Source: Nematostella vectensis (Eukaryota; Cnidaria; Anthozoa; Actiniaria; Edwardsiidae). Taken from it: 64,000 nucleotides of DNA. Under the pieces are notes generated by a model. The model made no database searches, was not told where the DNA came from, and saw nothing but the letters and a program-made list of their open reading frames with translations. This document shows, in pieces, positions 12,020-23,657 of the stretch. A program made the translations under genes and the position numbers. The DNA lies in assembly GCF_932526225.1 (NCBI RefSeq), contig NC_064043.1, forward strand, positions 13,576,085-13,640,084. The letters run 5' to 3'. Every line of letters begins with the position of its first letter. The first letter of the stretch is position 1.

Positions 12020-13230
12020 AGAGTTGACAGTTTTTTCAATAAACTTCTTATATTTGACTTTGGGTCGGCTATTTCATCGACCTTAAGGGAACACCACGGG
12101 TCTGCTTACAGATCATTCTGTTCGCCGAGTCTAGCTGTATGTCGCTTTCTTTCATTTGCTTCTCTTTTTATCGTTATTCTTAGTGTAGAGTGAAGGATAT
12201 TACTTGTCCACATGAGTTACATTAAGGATGTTGCTGATTGCGTCAGGTTATCAAAGGGCAGAACATAATATTTGTAGAAGCACGCGTACACACGAACCAA
12301 CTACCCATGATCTATCACCACTTATTCACCCCATTCGAAGGTCACCGATTAATATTTCATCGGCGACCTGTATTAGTGTAGCACTTTCAATACTCTGTAT
12401 AAAAATATTATTTTTCAGATGCCCCGGATATTTTATGGAATGCTGATGAAGGTTAACATAGTCCTCCTGTCAGGGAAAGGTGTCTTTGGGGGGTCTGTTT
12501 TTGGGAAAAATCTAATTTGGCAAAAAAATCTACTAATATACTAGTTAATGATTTGGTCGTGCTTTAAACATAAATAGTTTCATATTACAGAAAAAAACAT
12601 ATACATATAATAAACGTTAGGGACAGTATGTATACTAAATTCTTCGCCAACACAATTACTCAAAGCAAAGGTGGGGATGTGTGAGTATGAAAGGAAAAAC
12701 ACTAAAAAAAATTATGGAGTAGGAAAGATTAAAGCTGTAGGGAGATCATGTTCAGATGGCTCTGACTGAGTGACTGTCTAAACGTAAAACACAACAGTTG
12801 TATAGTAACTCAAACTTGAGTAAAATCCCCTGACACTGGCGTATTAGCATCAAAAGGTTGTTAATCAGATAACTAGCTCTTTAGAATAAACAAAGACTTT
12901 CGAGTACTGATCCCCCCCAGTTGGATCCAGCTTTGAGTCGTCTAATACTTATATATAATATGACCTCGGGATACCCCAGACCACCGGAGAGAATTCCCCT
13001 CATGGCCACCTACTCAGTGCTCACTCTGCATTTGCAATATCTTGCCTGGCTCAGCCTAGCTAGGCAAATATTTAAGGAGAGGGTCAATAAAAACAAGCGG
13101 CAAGGATTTCAATTCAAATCCCAAGGGAATTGGGCGTTGTTAAGCTGAAAGGCATACAAATTTCAGATGGTATATATTTTGTTGCTTCATTGAGTGTTTT
13201 TTTCGTTTGGAAGAGTTTGGCCTCATTGAA
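12020..13230. other. No gene seen
   Basis: Upstream region of the FN3 gene, AT-rich. Only short unsupported ORFs are present. Confidence 0.5.
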
Positions 13231-13234
13231 CACT

Positions 13235-13352
13235 TACCTTAATGACTCGAATACGCTCCCTCCTTCAAATAAGCGCTCCCTGTCCAATAAGCCCCCCCCC
13301 CCTCAAAGACCAGAAAAATAAAAAAAGCGCGCTTATTCGAATCACTACGGGA
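13235..13352. mobile_element. Small relative of the gcgcttatt MITE
   Basis: The left end taccttaatgactcgaat is matched by the reverse complement of attcgaatcactacggga at the right. The inside has a C-run and aataagcgc blocks as in the 9129-9521 element. Confidence 0.5.
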
Positions 13353-14068
13353 ATAAGAAATAACAGTCATACACTAGGGACTGAACATATCGAATTCGCT
13401 TGTTTGGGGAGACATTAGGGGGAGGCATTATACGAGTCCCACAAAGTTCCCAGATTGCCGAAGGAACCCCATCTGAACACCCATAAAAGGGTGAATGGCA
13501 CCGATGCAAGTATAAGAATTTGAACGTCTGAATATTTAACTTTTTCTCTAAGATGGGTACATAAACCATCTCGACATCGCGCATATTTCAGCGTAGTTCA
13601 GTTTACTTTCTTTGTTTCTGAGAAAGAAAGCATGTCCTTTGTTCTTGCGCGAATGAGCATCAGAGCATAGGAGAAGAAAAGACTAAAGACGGCAAAACGA
13701 AAGATGCCATACAATGCAGTAGCGCGAGTGAGCAAGGGAGAACAAAAGGCCAAAGAAGACAATAAAACATTATACGTAGGTCACAGCGTGCTGTGCATGA
13801 TGACGAAATTATCACACTTGTTATGGTATACCTGTTGAATTTGCTAGTTACCAGGCTATGCGCAGCAGGGCTTAGCTTGTGTCAACGGAACACGAATAAA
13901 AGATGGTGAAAGAAGCGGGATTTTGCACACAAAAAAGGACTCCCAGCAAGCCAAGAGGGCAAGAATACTGAGATAAGATGTTCAATCCATATGCAACGGG
14001 CATTTATTTGCATATGTATAGTGATTTTGGCAATCATTTCAACAGATCGCATTGGATATTCTCAACAT

Positions 14069-14853
14069 GGCAAAGTCGCTTCCAACGCCCCAACCCCTCG
14101 AAATGCAGGGAGATATGGCCACCAACTGGGAAATATTCAAAGACAGCTGGGAAAACTATATTATCGCGACGGAATTAAACAAGAAATCGGATGCAATCGT
14201 GCTGCGACTCTCTTGACAGTCATGGGCAAAGATTGCTACAGAATTTACAAGAATTTGCCCCCCACCGATAATGAATGAGTCCCCCACATCTATTCTGGAG
14301 AAATTAGGTGAGGAATTCCAGTCCAAGAGGAACATTATATATGAGAGGTACTTGTACTTTTGCACCGTCCAAGAGCCCAGTGAAAGCTTTGACCATTTCT
14401 TGAACAGACTCAGAGATCGCATTGCCAACATGCAAGTACACTACTCTTGAGAATGAAATGTTAAGGGAACGGATTGTATTTGGGGTTAACAACAGTGACA
14501 CCCGAGAACGCCTTCTAATAGAAAAAGAACTAGATCTAGACTAAGAAATAAACATTTGTCGCACAATTGAAATGGCAGCTAAACAGCTTCACAAAATGGA
14601 GCCAACTGAGACCGTCCACTATACGAAGCAAAACAAGTCAAATCAAAGCCGAGGCAGATCACAGACTGTAAGTACTGTGGTGACAGCCATGCCGCTGGAA
14701 AATGCAAAGCATTTGGGCAGGTCTGCAGTAAATGCAGCAAGAAGAATCACTTCCCTAGAGTTTGCATGTCCACTCGTCAAGATCATAAGGCGAGCCAGCC
14801 TCAACAGAAGCCAGACAAGCAGACTAGAAGAGGTAAACAAGACGTACACTAAC
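14069..14853 (+). pseudogene. Gag relic with two CCHC zinc knuckles
   Basis: From the ATG at 14069 the frame reads like a capsid region (NWEIFKDSWENY) but contains several stops. Near the end there are two zinc knuckles: CKYCGDSHAAGKC (CX2CX3HX4C) and CSKCSKKNHFPRVC (CX2CX4HX4C). A pair like this is usual in invertebrate gypsy Gag. The stops make it non-functional. Confidence 0.8.
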
Positions 14854-14967
14854 TAGAAGGGAGCTCATGCAGTGACGATGATGATGAATTTTCCAGAAAT
14901 GACAGCCTGTATACCATTCAGTCAAACCAGAAGAAAAGGCAGTATTTTGCACAAGTGTTAGCTGTGA

Positions 14968-16050
14968 CAAGATGAGACGGCCAGGCAGTCAATCAGATTT
15001 CAGCTTGATACCGGAGCAACATGCAGCACACTATCTCTTAACGACTACAATAAGCCGACCAAGAAGCAACCCGAGCAGTCCCAAACTGAGCAGCGAGCCT
15101 ACAGTCATTCAACCATCAAACCCATGGGGCAAGTCAAGCTTTCCTGCACAGCAAATGGGATCACAAGTAAGGTTCACTTCCAGATAATCAAAGAGGCACA
15201 AACGTCATTTCTCTCAGTCTGCGAAGCACCCAAGCTTCTTGAATTCAATGAAGAATGTGTCAACCAAATCGAACCAGGTCCAAAAGAACCCCTGACAAAA
15301 CAGCATGTCTTACATGACTACAAGGATGTCTTCGGTGGACTTGGAAGGCTGACGGGTACATACCACATAGAAACAGATCCAACTTTAAAACCCAAGCAGA
15401 ACAATCCCAGGCGTGTCCCTATCCCAGTACAGGATGAGTTGAAGAAGAAGATTGAGGATCTTGAGGAAATGGAAGTAATCGCTAAAGTAATTACTTCAAC
15501 GCCATGGATAAGCAGCATGGTGGTAGTCCGACAACCAAACAAGCTAAGAGTATGCCTAGACCCATCGGAGTTGAACAAGGCCATAATCAGAAACCATTAT
15601 CCAACTCAAACTATTGACAAAGTTTCACCCAAACTGACCACTACCAAGGTATTCTCAGTAGTCGATGCAAAAGATGGATTTCTGCAAGTTGTTTTGGACG
15701 AGCCATCAAGCTACCTCACAACATTCTGGACACCTTACGGCCGTTACAGGTGGTTGCGAATGCCATTCGGGATCAAGTCCGCCTCAGAAGAGTTCCAGCG
15801 CAGAATCAATGAATGTATTGAAGGCCTTCCAAACATCGCAGCAGTCCATGATGACATCATCATCTATAGAACGGGTGAAACAGAAGAAGAAGCAATGGCA
15901 TGTCATGATGCAGCTCTCAAAGACCTGGATAGATGCAGAGAACACAACCTGAAGCTCAACCCAAAGAAGCTCAAATTCAAGATGGACAGGGTGACCTACA
16001 TAGGACATGTCCTCAGCGCAGACGGAATCTCTGCTGATCCAAAAAAGTGA
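14968..16050 (+). pseudogene. Protease and reverse transcriptase part of the gypsy pol
   Basis: One open frame starts after a stop at 14965-14967. The aspartic protease motif LDTGATCS is at 15004-15027. RT motifs follow: STPWISSMVVV, LDPSELN, FSVVDAKDGF, MPFGIKSA, and the catalytic AVHDDIII with both Asp retained. The frame stops at an A-run at about 16040-16050, where the continuation lies in another frame, so a small indel has broken pol. The domains fix the identity with high certainty. Confidence 0.9.
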
Positions 16051-16053
16051 AAG

Positions 16054-16572
16054 CCATCTGTGAGATGCCGCAGCCTGTTGATATTTCACTTGTCCAAATT
16101 CCTTCCTCAGCTAAGCACGATTGCAGAACTTCTCCGACGTCTGACTGACAAGGACGCAGTGTTTGACTGGCTGCCACAGCATCAGGAAGCCTTTGAGAAG
16201 ATCAAGATGATGATCACCAAAGCACCGGTATTACACTATTATGATGTCAACAAAGAGGTAACCATTGAAAGTGACAGCTCCAACGTAGGCTTGGGGGCAG
16301 TCATTATACAAGAGGGACACCCCAATGCCTATGCCTCTAGAGCTCTCACTCAGACTGGGCGCAACTATGCTCAAATAGAGAAAGAGTGCTTAGCAATCAT
16401 GTATGCAACTGAACATTTTGAACACTTCATTCTAGGCAAAGAGAATGTTAGAGTTCTTACAGATCACAAGCCCCTCGTCACGATCTTCAAGAAGCCCATC
16501 CTTACCTGCCCCAAGCGTCTGCAGCGAATGCGACTGCGTCTACAGAAATTCTCGCTTGCTGTACAAGCCTGA
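16054..16572 (+). pseudogene. RNase H part of the gypsy pol
   Basis: After the frame break, motifs typical of the RT connection and RNase H follow: FDWLPQHQEAFEKIK, TIESDSSNVGLGAVI, YAQIEKECLAIMYA, and VLTDHKPLVTIF. The frame ends in a stop inside the segment that should lead to integrase. Confidence 0.85.
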
Positions 16573-16579
16573 GCCCACG

Positions 16580-17475
16580 ATGTAATTCAGTGATACCCTA
16601 TCCCGCGCATCACTACCGCTCGACCATGCACGTCCAGACACACCAGCCCATCAGATATTCCAGATAAGTGAAGAAGAGAAGATGCGAGAAGAAATAGAAG
16701 ATTTCGACATGCAGGAGTCGCTGTTTGTGACTGACGAACGACTTGACAACATCAGACGAGAGACAGCCAAAGATCCCTCACTCCAAACCTTGATGAAAAT
16801 CACCAAGCAAGGTTAGCCAGACAACAAAGCTGAAGTTCCCACTTGTATTCTTGAATACTGGCCATAAAGAGATGAACTATCAACTCAGAACATACTTGCC
16901 TTCAGGGGAACCAGGATCGTCATTCCTACAACAATGGGAACCGAGATGACAACACGAGCACATGCGTCACACCTAGATATCCAGTACACTACAAATACAG
17001 CTAGAGACATCATGTACTACATGATTGGCCAATGATTGGCCAGGCATGTCGGCTGACCTTACAGAAGCAGTACAGCGATGCTCCACCTGTCAAGAAATGC
17101 AACCAGCAAAGCAGGAAGAGCCAATGATGACACAACCCATACCTCAGCTACCATGGCAAGCAGTTGCCAGTGATTGCCTGTAAGTGGTGAATATTATGAA
17201 GAGAATCATCATCAAGGCCAAGAAAGACGGCCCAGACCTGTGGAAGTCATTATTGGAATGGAGAAACTCACCAACTCTAGGAACATCCAGCTCACCAGCA
17301 CAACGACTTATGTCCCGCCGAACCAGGTCTATGTTGCCTTGCAGGCAGGCCCTGTACAAGCCCGAAGTACAGGCAGCGGTGACGGAACAGATCATCCAAA
17401 AGCGCAAGCAGGCCAAACACTATCATGATCGCACAGCGAAGTCACTGCCTAGTCTTGTTGTTGGTCAACCAATAA
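16580..17475 (+). pseudogene. Integrase remnants of the gypsy element
   Basis: Pieces in different frames include CSTCQEMQPAKQEEPM (the HHCC-side segment before the core) at about 17078-17125. At about 17190-17470 there is the region after the core, with WKSLLEWRNSP and KPEVQAAVTEQIIQKR. The Asp/Glu catalytic core between them is absent, so this is an internal deletion. Confidence 0.75.
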
Positions 17476-18570
17476 GGGTGACTTTAAGTAATACAGTGAC
17501 TTTAAGTAATAATATTTGTTTAAAGATTGGTTATTTTTTTTCCTTCGCATGGTTTTTGGTGACTTTTTATACATCGTTTCAGCGACCTTTCAGTGCGCCA
17601 TGCAAAATCTTTCTATTTTCTATTTCAAATGACCTTTTTCTAAGAACGCACAGCATGAGATATGACCAAATTCAACAAATTTTACTGTTGTCGATTTAAA
17701 AACATGAAATTGTTTATTCGCTTATTGGTGAAGTAGTTGAAGAAATAAACCGATTTGCCCGCTAAATTCAATCTGGTAGAAAAAGAAAGAGTGCATAGCA
17801 AGTAAGGGAACAATGAAATGGAACGACAGATCGGTGATAGTTATGGGTGTTTAAGGACGCTCACGCTTTAATCAACAGATCATAAACAGAGGGCTTTATT
17901 AATTTTAAACTTCGCACAAAAACGTCAATGTTTATGCGATTGCTCTAATTTTTTTTACCAAAGACGACCCAATGTATGGAGAGTGCACACATTTTAAAAT
18001 TTTATTTGTATTAACACGCAATAATGTAGTAGCACATAAAAAGTAAGCAACATGTTTTGCACTTATTTGAGACTGAAATTGAGCGTTAGCTTTTTGACCC
18101 CACTACAAGAATCAGTTCAATATGTGGTGATAAAGCCTCTGTAAAAGTTAGAAAAAAATATGTGGTAGAGAAAAAAAGTTAGATATATATTCAGAATTTC
18201 GACCCGAAAAATTGACGGCAAAGTTCAGTCAGTTCGAAAAGCGTTCATGTTAGCCTTTATTACCGGAGTTTTTGCAAATACAACCGCAAATTGTGTACAA
18301 TAGCTCATACCAAATTTGGTTTGGCTATGTTTAATAGAGAAAAAGTCGTAACATTTTGAATAACACTACCATACTAGAACATCTTTCCGCAAAACTTATA
18401 AAACACATTTTCCGCAATATTTCAACAATCAACCGTGGAATTTTAGAGATATTTGTCAATGATAAAATTCGATCCTCGGTGGTAGTGTGTGGTGGGTAGG
18501 TGAAAAAAGAAGATTAAGAAAATTGTGGTGTGATATGAAGGTGTAAAAGAAAGAAAAATAGAAACATTGT
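17476..18570. other. No gene seen
   Basis: AT-rich flank between the gypsy and Penelope-like relics. I see no supported coding or repeat structure. Confidence 0.5.
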
Positions 18571-18579
18571 GGTGTGATA

Positions 18580-19190
18580 TGAAGATGGCTAGTGGCTGTA
18601 GTGGTGGGGGAAAAATAAGTAGGAAGTGTGTGTGGTATCCTTGATATAGGACGGGATGTGCGGTACACATTTCTTGAGGAAGTGGTCAAGAAAGATTGAG
18701 AATTTTTCGTGGGCGATTGGCAGCCTGAGAGTATTTGGCGGCCAGGGGTGTGAGGTTTGTGAATTTTGGGTAGCATGTAGAACAGGGGTGTTCGTGGGGG
18801 TGTGTAGGAAATCATGAGTAGGTTCATCAATTGATTGTGTATAGAGAAATGTCATGCGCAAGGGAGGGCATGTGGTCATGGGGAGACAGTGGAATAATAG
18901 TTGGTGTCATGAGTTGTCTGTGGGCCTCTAGTAGGTAGTCTTTGGTGTCCCAGAGAACGATGTCTCCCTGTCGGCTGGTTTGATGATGGTGTGGGGTAGT
19001 CGTGATAATTGTTCATATGCAGTGCGTTCAGACGGTGCGAGGTTGGGTGTGCTTGTGAGTGGAAGGGTGGGTGTGTTGGTGATTTGGTGTGTGATGGTAT
19101 TGGTGCAAGTGCGTAATGTGTGGTTGGGTGGGGTGGGGTGGGGTGGGGTGGGTACCAGAAGCCTAATCCACGTGTCTCATATCCTCGGTC
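18580..19190 (-). pseudogene. Degenerate Penelope-like element reverse transcriptase
   Basis: On the minus strand, pieces in all three frames together carry the pattern of Penelope-like RTs. There is a segment resembling the conserved KPAD and V-WD-DY region near 18.9-19.0 kb, then MLPKIHKP, GRQILSGCQSPT, EKFSIFLDHFLKK and PSYIKDTTH near 18.6-18.8 kb. Frameshifts separate the pieces. No GIY-YIG domain or terminal repeat was recognised. This is an old fragment. Confidence 0.75.
19119..19152 (+). repeat. (GGGGT)n G-rich tract
   Basis: Four or more tandem ggggt units (gggtggggtggggtggggt), able in principle to form a G-quadruplex. The tract lies just upstream of the Penelope-like relic as read on the minus strand. 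Confidence 0.7.
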
Positions 19191-19599
19191 CTCATCAGTT
19201 TTTATCTCCATAACCCCGTCTGACTAGCCGTCGATCTTGCTCCCTGACGATAACTCGCAGTTAGAATTAGTGTGGTTGTACATGTATTTCTAAGAGCTCT
19301 TATGAAATCTCTCACATTACTGTTTTGTTTCTGTGTGTTTGTGTATCTACATTTATCAGCCCGCCAGGTACATGCTATTCACTTCACTCTATGCTTCGTA
19401 TTCCTACCGTTTCTGCTGCCTGTATCTCCACGTATTATTTTCGCTCAATATGGGCCATCGCATAAGCTCAACGCTTTTCTGTCACTATCTTAGAACGCGC
19501 ATCCTTACGCACACTCTTACTACACGACACAATATAACACTCCGTACTCAAGGACCCAACTGTCCTATACTTATATAACAACAATGTGTCTCCTATTCT

Positions 19600-19955
19600 A
19601 CGACCGTAGCCAGGATTTCGAGCGGGGTGGTTCGTTTTTCCATTTCAGCAGACCAAATTTCCGGTATACCCCTCCCCATTACATTAGGTAATCAATACTT
19701 CAAATAAATTCAATCTTGTATTTAAAATGTATTTTTAAAGCAACCTATTAATAGGGTGCTTTTTAACATATAGCGGTAATAATAAAGATAATTATTTAAA
19801 AAAAAGAGATTTCTATAGTCATTTTAAAGACATATTGATGTGCACGGTTATCCAGCCAAACGTTATGTATTTTTTGTTTGCTCTGATCGGACCTTCAAGC
19901 CGGGTGGGGGGGGTCCGTCCGAACCCCCCCCCCCCCCCCCCCCAGGCTACGGGCC
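19600..19955. mobile_element. Putative non-autonomous DNA element with C-run
   Basis: The left edge accgtagccagg is mirrored by cctgtagcc-like DNA at the right (ccaggctacgggcct) next to a run of about 20 C. The ends resemble those of the better-preserved element at 41422-41730 (caggcccgtatccagg). It is old and imprecise. Confidence 0.4.
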
Positions 19956-20251
19956 TGTATTCGCCATTCATTTCTTTCTTTTATACCCTATCTGCACGCT
20001 TTCTGATATTATTTCAATCACCGGCCTTGTAATTCCACTTAATTTTCCACAAGCTCACATTACACCCCACAGGATTGAAGAATATGCTATAGCAAGAAGT
20101 CATCAACAGGTAATTATCACCTTCCTCCGAAGGTCAAATACACAGTTCTCCCCTAACATTTCACTGCAAGCCTTTTTCTACCAAGCCACAACTCTAACCC
20201 TTACAGCCCTCAATGCAATACGCCATATTAAATAGCCACACTTGCACACGT

Positions 20252-20664
20252 TCAGGGGCGTTCAGGATTTTAACAAGTTGCAGTCAAAGCATTCAGAAGC
20301 CGAATGAGGGCGTGGCCCCTCATCCCACATCCCCGTGAAGATTTCATAGCTCCCGCTTTTGGGTTTGAAATTGGCGTCAATGCGTCAGACTTTTAAGAAT
20401 ATTACACGATCCTCTGTCATCCTCGATCTGAAATAGGACTTTAGTCGTCGCGTGGCACTGAACGACATAACAATATGTTGGAAATCTTCTGTAGACTACC
20501 ATGATTAAGAAAATTATAGTTTTTATCCTCATCAAATATATAAAACTACGTACATAAAAAATGAATAAGTAAACATTTGATTTTTCTCCTCGTTATGCAA
20601 ATAAGATTGCCAAATTTTTTTGCAGTCCAGTGACTGCAGGCTTATAGGCTGCGTACGCCCCTGA
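20252..20664. mobile_element. Putative hAT-like MITE
   Basis: It begins tcaggggcgt and ends acgcccctga, a perfect 10-bp inverted repeat of the caggggcg type common in hAT elements. I could not find an 8-bp target duplication, so the family call is tentative. No ORF is present. Confidence 0.45.
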
Positions 20665-21556
20665 CTTTAACCCACGCACTAACGTCTATTACCACACAAT
20701 TTATCACTCCACACAGCCACAGTTAAGCCCCGACGCCTCGGTACGAATACCACATTTAAAACAAAACTGTATTTTTTTATTTTTAAATGGATGACAATGA
20801 AGACAAATCCATGTAACAATTGTCAACTTCGAAGCATTAGCCGCAATCTTTCCATCGTTTTCTGCTCTTCCGCTTTTTTGGATTTTACCATTGTGGATCA
20901 GACAGTTTTGGGGAATAATGTGGTTGGAAAACAGGGCATTGCACAATAGAACTGTTTCACACAAGCCGAGTCCTTATGATAATAAGCCACTTTTAGTGGA
21001 AAGACCTACTATTATGCAAATAACACAATTAACCAGGCATTCAGGTCTCGCTTTGTTTATTTCCACGTTCAGAATCAGCGTAATCACAAGCGCAGTGACC
21101 GTAAAGCAAATATTGATAATTAAATATTGTCAAACAAGGATTATTTGTGTGTATAGCTCAAAAACTTTAGTCAGAGTTTGGAGTGTCAAACTTTTCCCCA
21201 TCATTGATGACATTGCCTTTTTGCACATTTCAGTGTGTTTCTATTCTACGGGGAGAAAATAATTTATGGTTTGGTAATTTATAGGGCGGGTGTAACTGGC
21301 ATTCATTAGAGAGCTTAAGCAAGTCAACACGAACGGCATCAAAAACGGCGCGCGCTCTCACGAGTCGCCCTGCAGTTTTTTTGCCGATGAAGTTTAACTG
21401 AGGCAAACCGGCTATGCCATGCTGACGAGTCCTAATAAGGACGAAACAGCTGTCCATGGTTGCCGAACACGGGTAATAGACTGTGCTAGCGTCCCGTCTT
21501 GGCCCGACTGGTGCCAATGTGTGTATGCTAGTGTGCTTCTAAAGTTCACATTTATG

Positions 21557-21652
21557 AAAAACGGCGTTGACGTCCGTGACAGGAAATCTAGAACGGCATT
21601 TTCCCTATTTTTACGTTCTACGCGCGCGGTCACGGACCTCAACGCCGTTTTT
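21557..21652. repeat. CG-rich inverted repeat (hairpin)
   Basis: The arm aaaaacggcgttgacgtccg (21557) is matched by the reverse complement of the arm ending at 21652, with one mismatch over the first 24 bp. Both arms continue to an agaacg block around a short loop. It is probably the core of a palindromic DNA element that extends into the CG-rich surroundings (21.29-21.72 kb). Confidence 0.75.
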
Positions 21653-21725
21653 CCAACAATTCGTCAGAGCGCGCGCCAGTGTTTGACGGTCAATTTGGTC
21701 AGCGGTCGCGCGCACTAATGAGAGT

Positions 21726-21737
21726 CAAAATGGCGGC
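21726..21737 (+). promoter_or_regulatory. YY1-type site CAAAATGGCGGC
   Basis: An exact match to the metazoan YY1 consensus, which often sits at or just after a transcription start. A short leader and the broken ORF at 21822 follow. The FANCB homologue has a similar site at 39057. Confidence 0.5.
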
Positions 21738-21821
21738 TTGAGAAGTCGATTATCAGCTGATTCTTCTTTCAAGGACAGCGTGTCTGTGTTGAATGAACAA
21801 AATCCGGAGGGAAGTAACATA

Positions 21822-22017
21822 ATGGACAAGTTGAGACGGTGACTGGAGGGCCTGCAATGCGAAGAGCGTTTCTGTCCACAATTTTGTACAATAATGGCTT
21901 GGGATTAACGCTTACGCGATTACAAAGTGACTGTACTTAGCCAGAATGATATTAGCCAGCTCATCACAGTAGTGAGATGCCCCTCTATTGGAGCTGTTGA
22001 AAATCGAGTACAACTTA
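21822..22017 (+). pseudogene. Broken first-exon-like fragment
   Basis: From the ATG at 21822 one frame reads MDKLRR, stop, LEGLQCEERF, a second stop, then DYKVTVLSQNDISQLITVV and PSIGAVENRVQLINQ. It ends at AAAG/GTACCG, a possible donor. The tail reads like real protein, but two in-frame stops (TGA, TAA) break it. I do not recognise the family. Confidence 0.35.
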
Positions 22018-22019
22018 TT

Positions 22020-23655
22020 AATCAAAGGTACCGATGGATATTACTTTTTGATATGGTTTTAACCTTTTTTAGGATTGATATGTTATGTTGATAACAACCA
22101 AATAAAATGTCTAGCTTCACGCAGGGCTTACTATGAATATGAAAAACACCTGCTTGGAAAGAGGGGCAAAATCTCTTGACCTTTTCCACCTCCCAGTAAC
22201 TCCAAGTAATCATTGTGTGAAAACCTGTTTATTCAAGAGAATAATAATCTATGACCTAAAGCTATGAGAGATCAATGGTCAAAACAAATACAAAGTTGAC
22301 TACCCTAATCAGATGTTTATTTACATTACTTCTATACCTTGTATACAGTGAGATGTACAATAGAAAATGTTATTGCACTAAAGCATGAAACATGTACAGT
22401 ATCATACCAATAAATATACAAGTTATCTGAATCTTTTCTGAGGCTAATATAAATTAAGTTGGATTGATGTAATATCTACAATAAATATCATCTTCTCTTA
22501 TAGAGAGACTGTAAAAACTTACATATCATATGAACCCTAGAGACTGTTTTTATTGCAATAAATAATATTCTTTTAGAGTTTTCTATGAGTATGAAAAATG
22601 GAAGAAGTTTACAAGTTTTCAATATTAAATGCTATAACCTTTGCTAAACTAAGCATAGTTATTTAAAAGCTTGTATCTTCTAGCCAAGCTCTTTTTATAA
22701 TGAATATTTATATTATTTTAAAAACTAAATGAAATTGACACTCTCTATTGTAGCTGGCCCCCAGGAGGCCACTATGCAGACTATTTACAGAATAAGCCCT
22801 CTTATTAAAAACAGCAAACTGGAAGAAAGCAACTGCTTATAATTAAACTAGCTAAATTTTGCTGTTGGCTACATAAAAATTATTATCTTTTTAAAGACTT
22901 GTAAGAATTCTAATGTAACGAAACTGGAAGAAAACAACAACAACTACCCATATTCTATTGACTATGATAAATAAGGTATTTATCCTTAAAGACAATAAGT
23001 ATATATGGTCCTTTTTCCAAAGAATATCAGTGCATTGCTTTAAAGATGGATGTCTTATCCCAGAAACTGGCTTTGTTTCCATTTCCATATTATCTATTTC
23101 AAGTTACACAGTGGAGCTTCAAAGGAATTGATGGAGTTATTTATGGACTTTTTAATTAACAATTTTTGGAATAACACATAAAGCAGAACCCAAATAACTC
23201 AAACGCAGACAATATTAACTCCTGCTAACTCTAACTCTCGTTTCCCTTTAGAGTACTTTTGAGTCATTTCTGCTGATAAATCAAAAGTTGACCCACTAAC
23301 TTGATTGTTTTTCATCAGGATTTGAGTTATTTGGGTTTCAATGAACACACAACTTTGTTTTCCAGGTCATCATAAAGAAGCTGCTTTTTGTATAATAGAT
23401 ATGTACAATAAATAAATAATAAAAAACTAAATCTCAAATATGGCTAGTGGCAAAGATAAAAACCCAAAGTCATGACTTAAGATTCTAAACAAAAGCATTC
23501 AGTATTTCACTCTTATCCGCTGGGTTTCACAACATGAATCTAAATCATGTTTATGGTGTATAAACAGCTTTTTATCTGTGGCCTATATATATTATAACCT
23601 TTTTGGATACATGAGTTTCAAGAAAGTACTGAATACCCAGGAATAGTCATATTGT
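22020..23655. other. AT-rich, no gene resolved
   Basis: No supported exon on either strand. It may contain the 3' part of the minus-strand gene at 23658-24988, whose last visible codons run into a strong GTAAGT donor. Confidence 0.4.
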
Positions 23656-23657
23656 AC

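Larger units (their letters stand above)
14060..17475 (+). mobile_element. Decayed Ty3/gypsy retrotransposon, no LTRs seen
   Basis: Gag, protease, reverse transcriptase, RNase H and integrase-end remnants lie in the order usual for gypsy elements. Gag has in-frame stops, the pol frame breaks between RT and RNase H, and the integrase catalytic core is missing. I found no direct terminal repeats at either edge, so the copy is truncated or its LTRs have decayed. It cannot be autonomous. The flanks at 13.4-14.0 kb and 17.5-18.5 kb hold no recognised gene. Confidence 0.9.

Noticed and set aside
14060-17475. Active retrotransposon
   Set aside because: In-frame stops in gag, a frame break between RT and RNase H, a missing integrase core and no LTRs.
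18876-19213. Pro/His-rich and Val/Gly-rich ORFs around 19 kb
   Set aside because: They are frame pieces of the decayed Penelope-like element and its G-rich flank.
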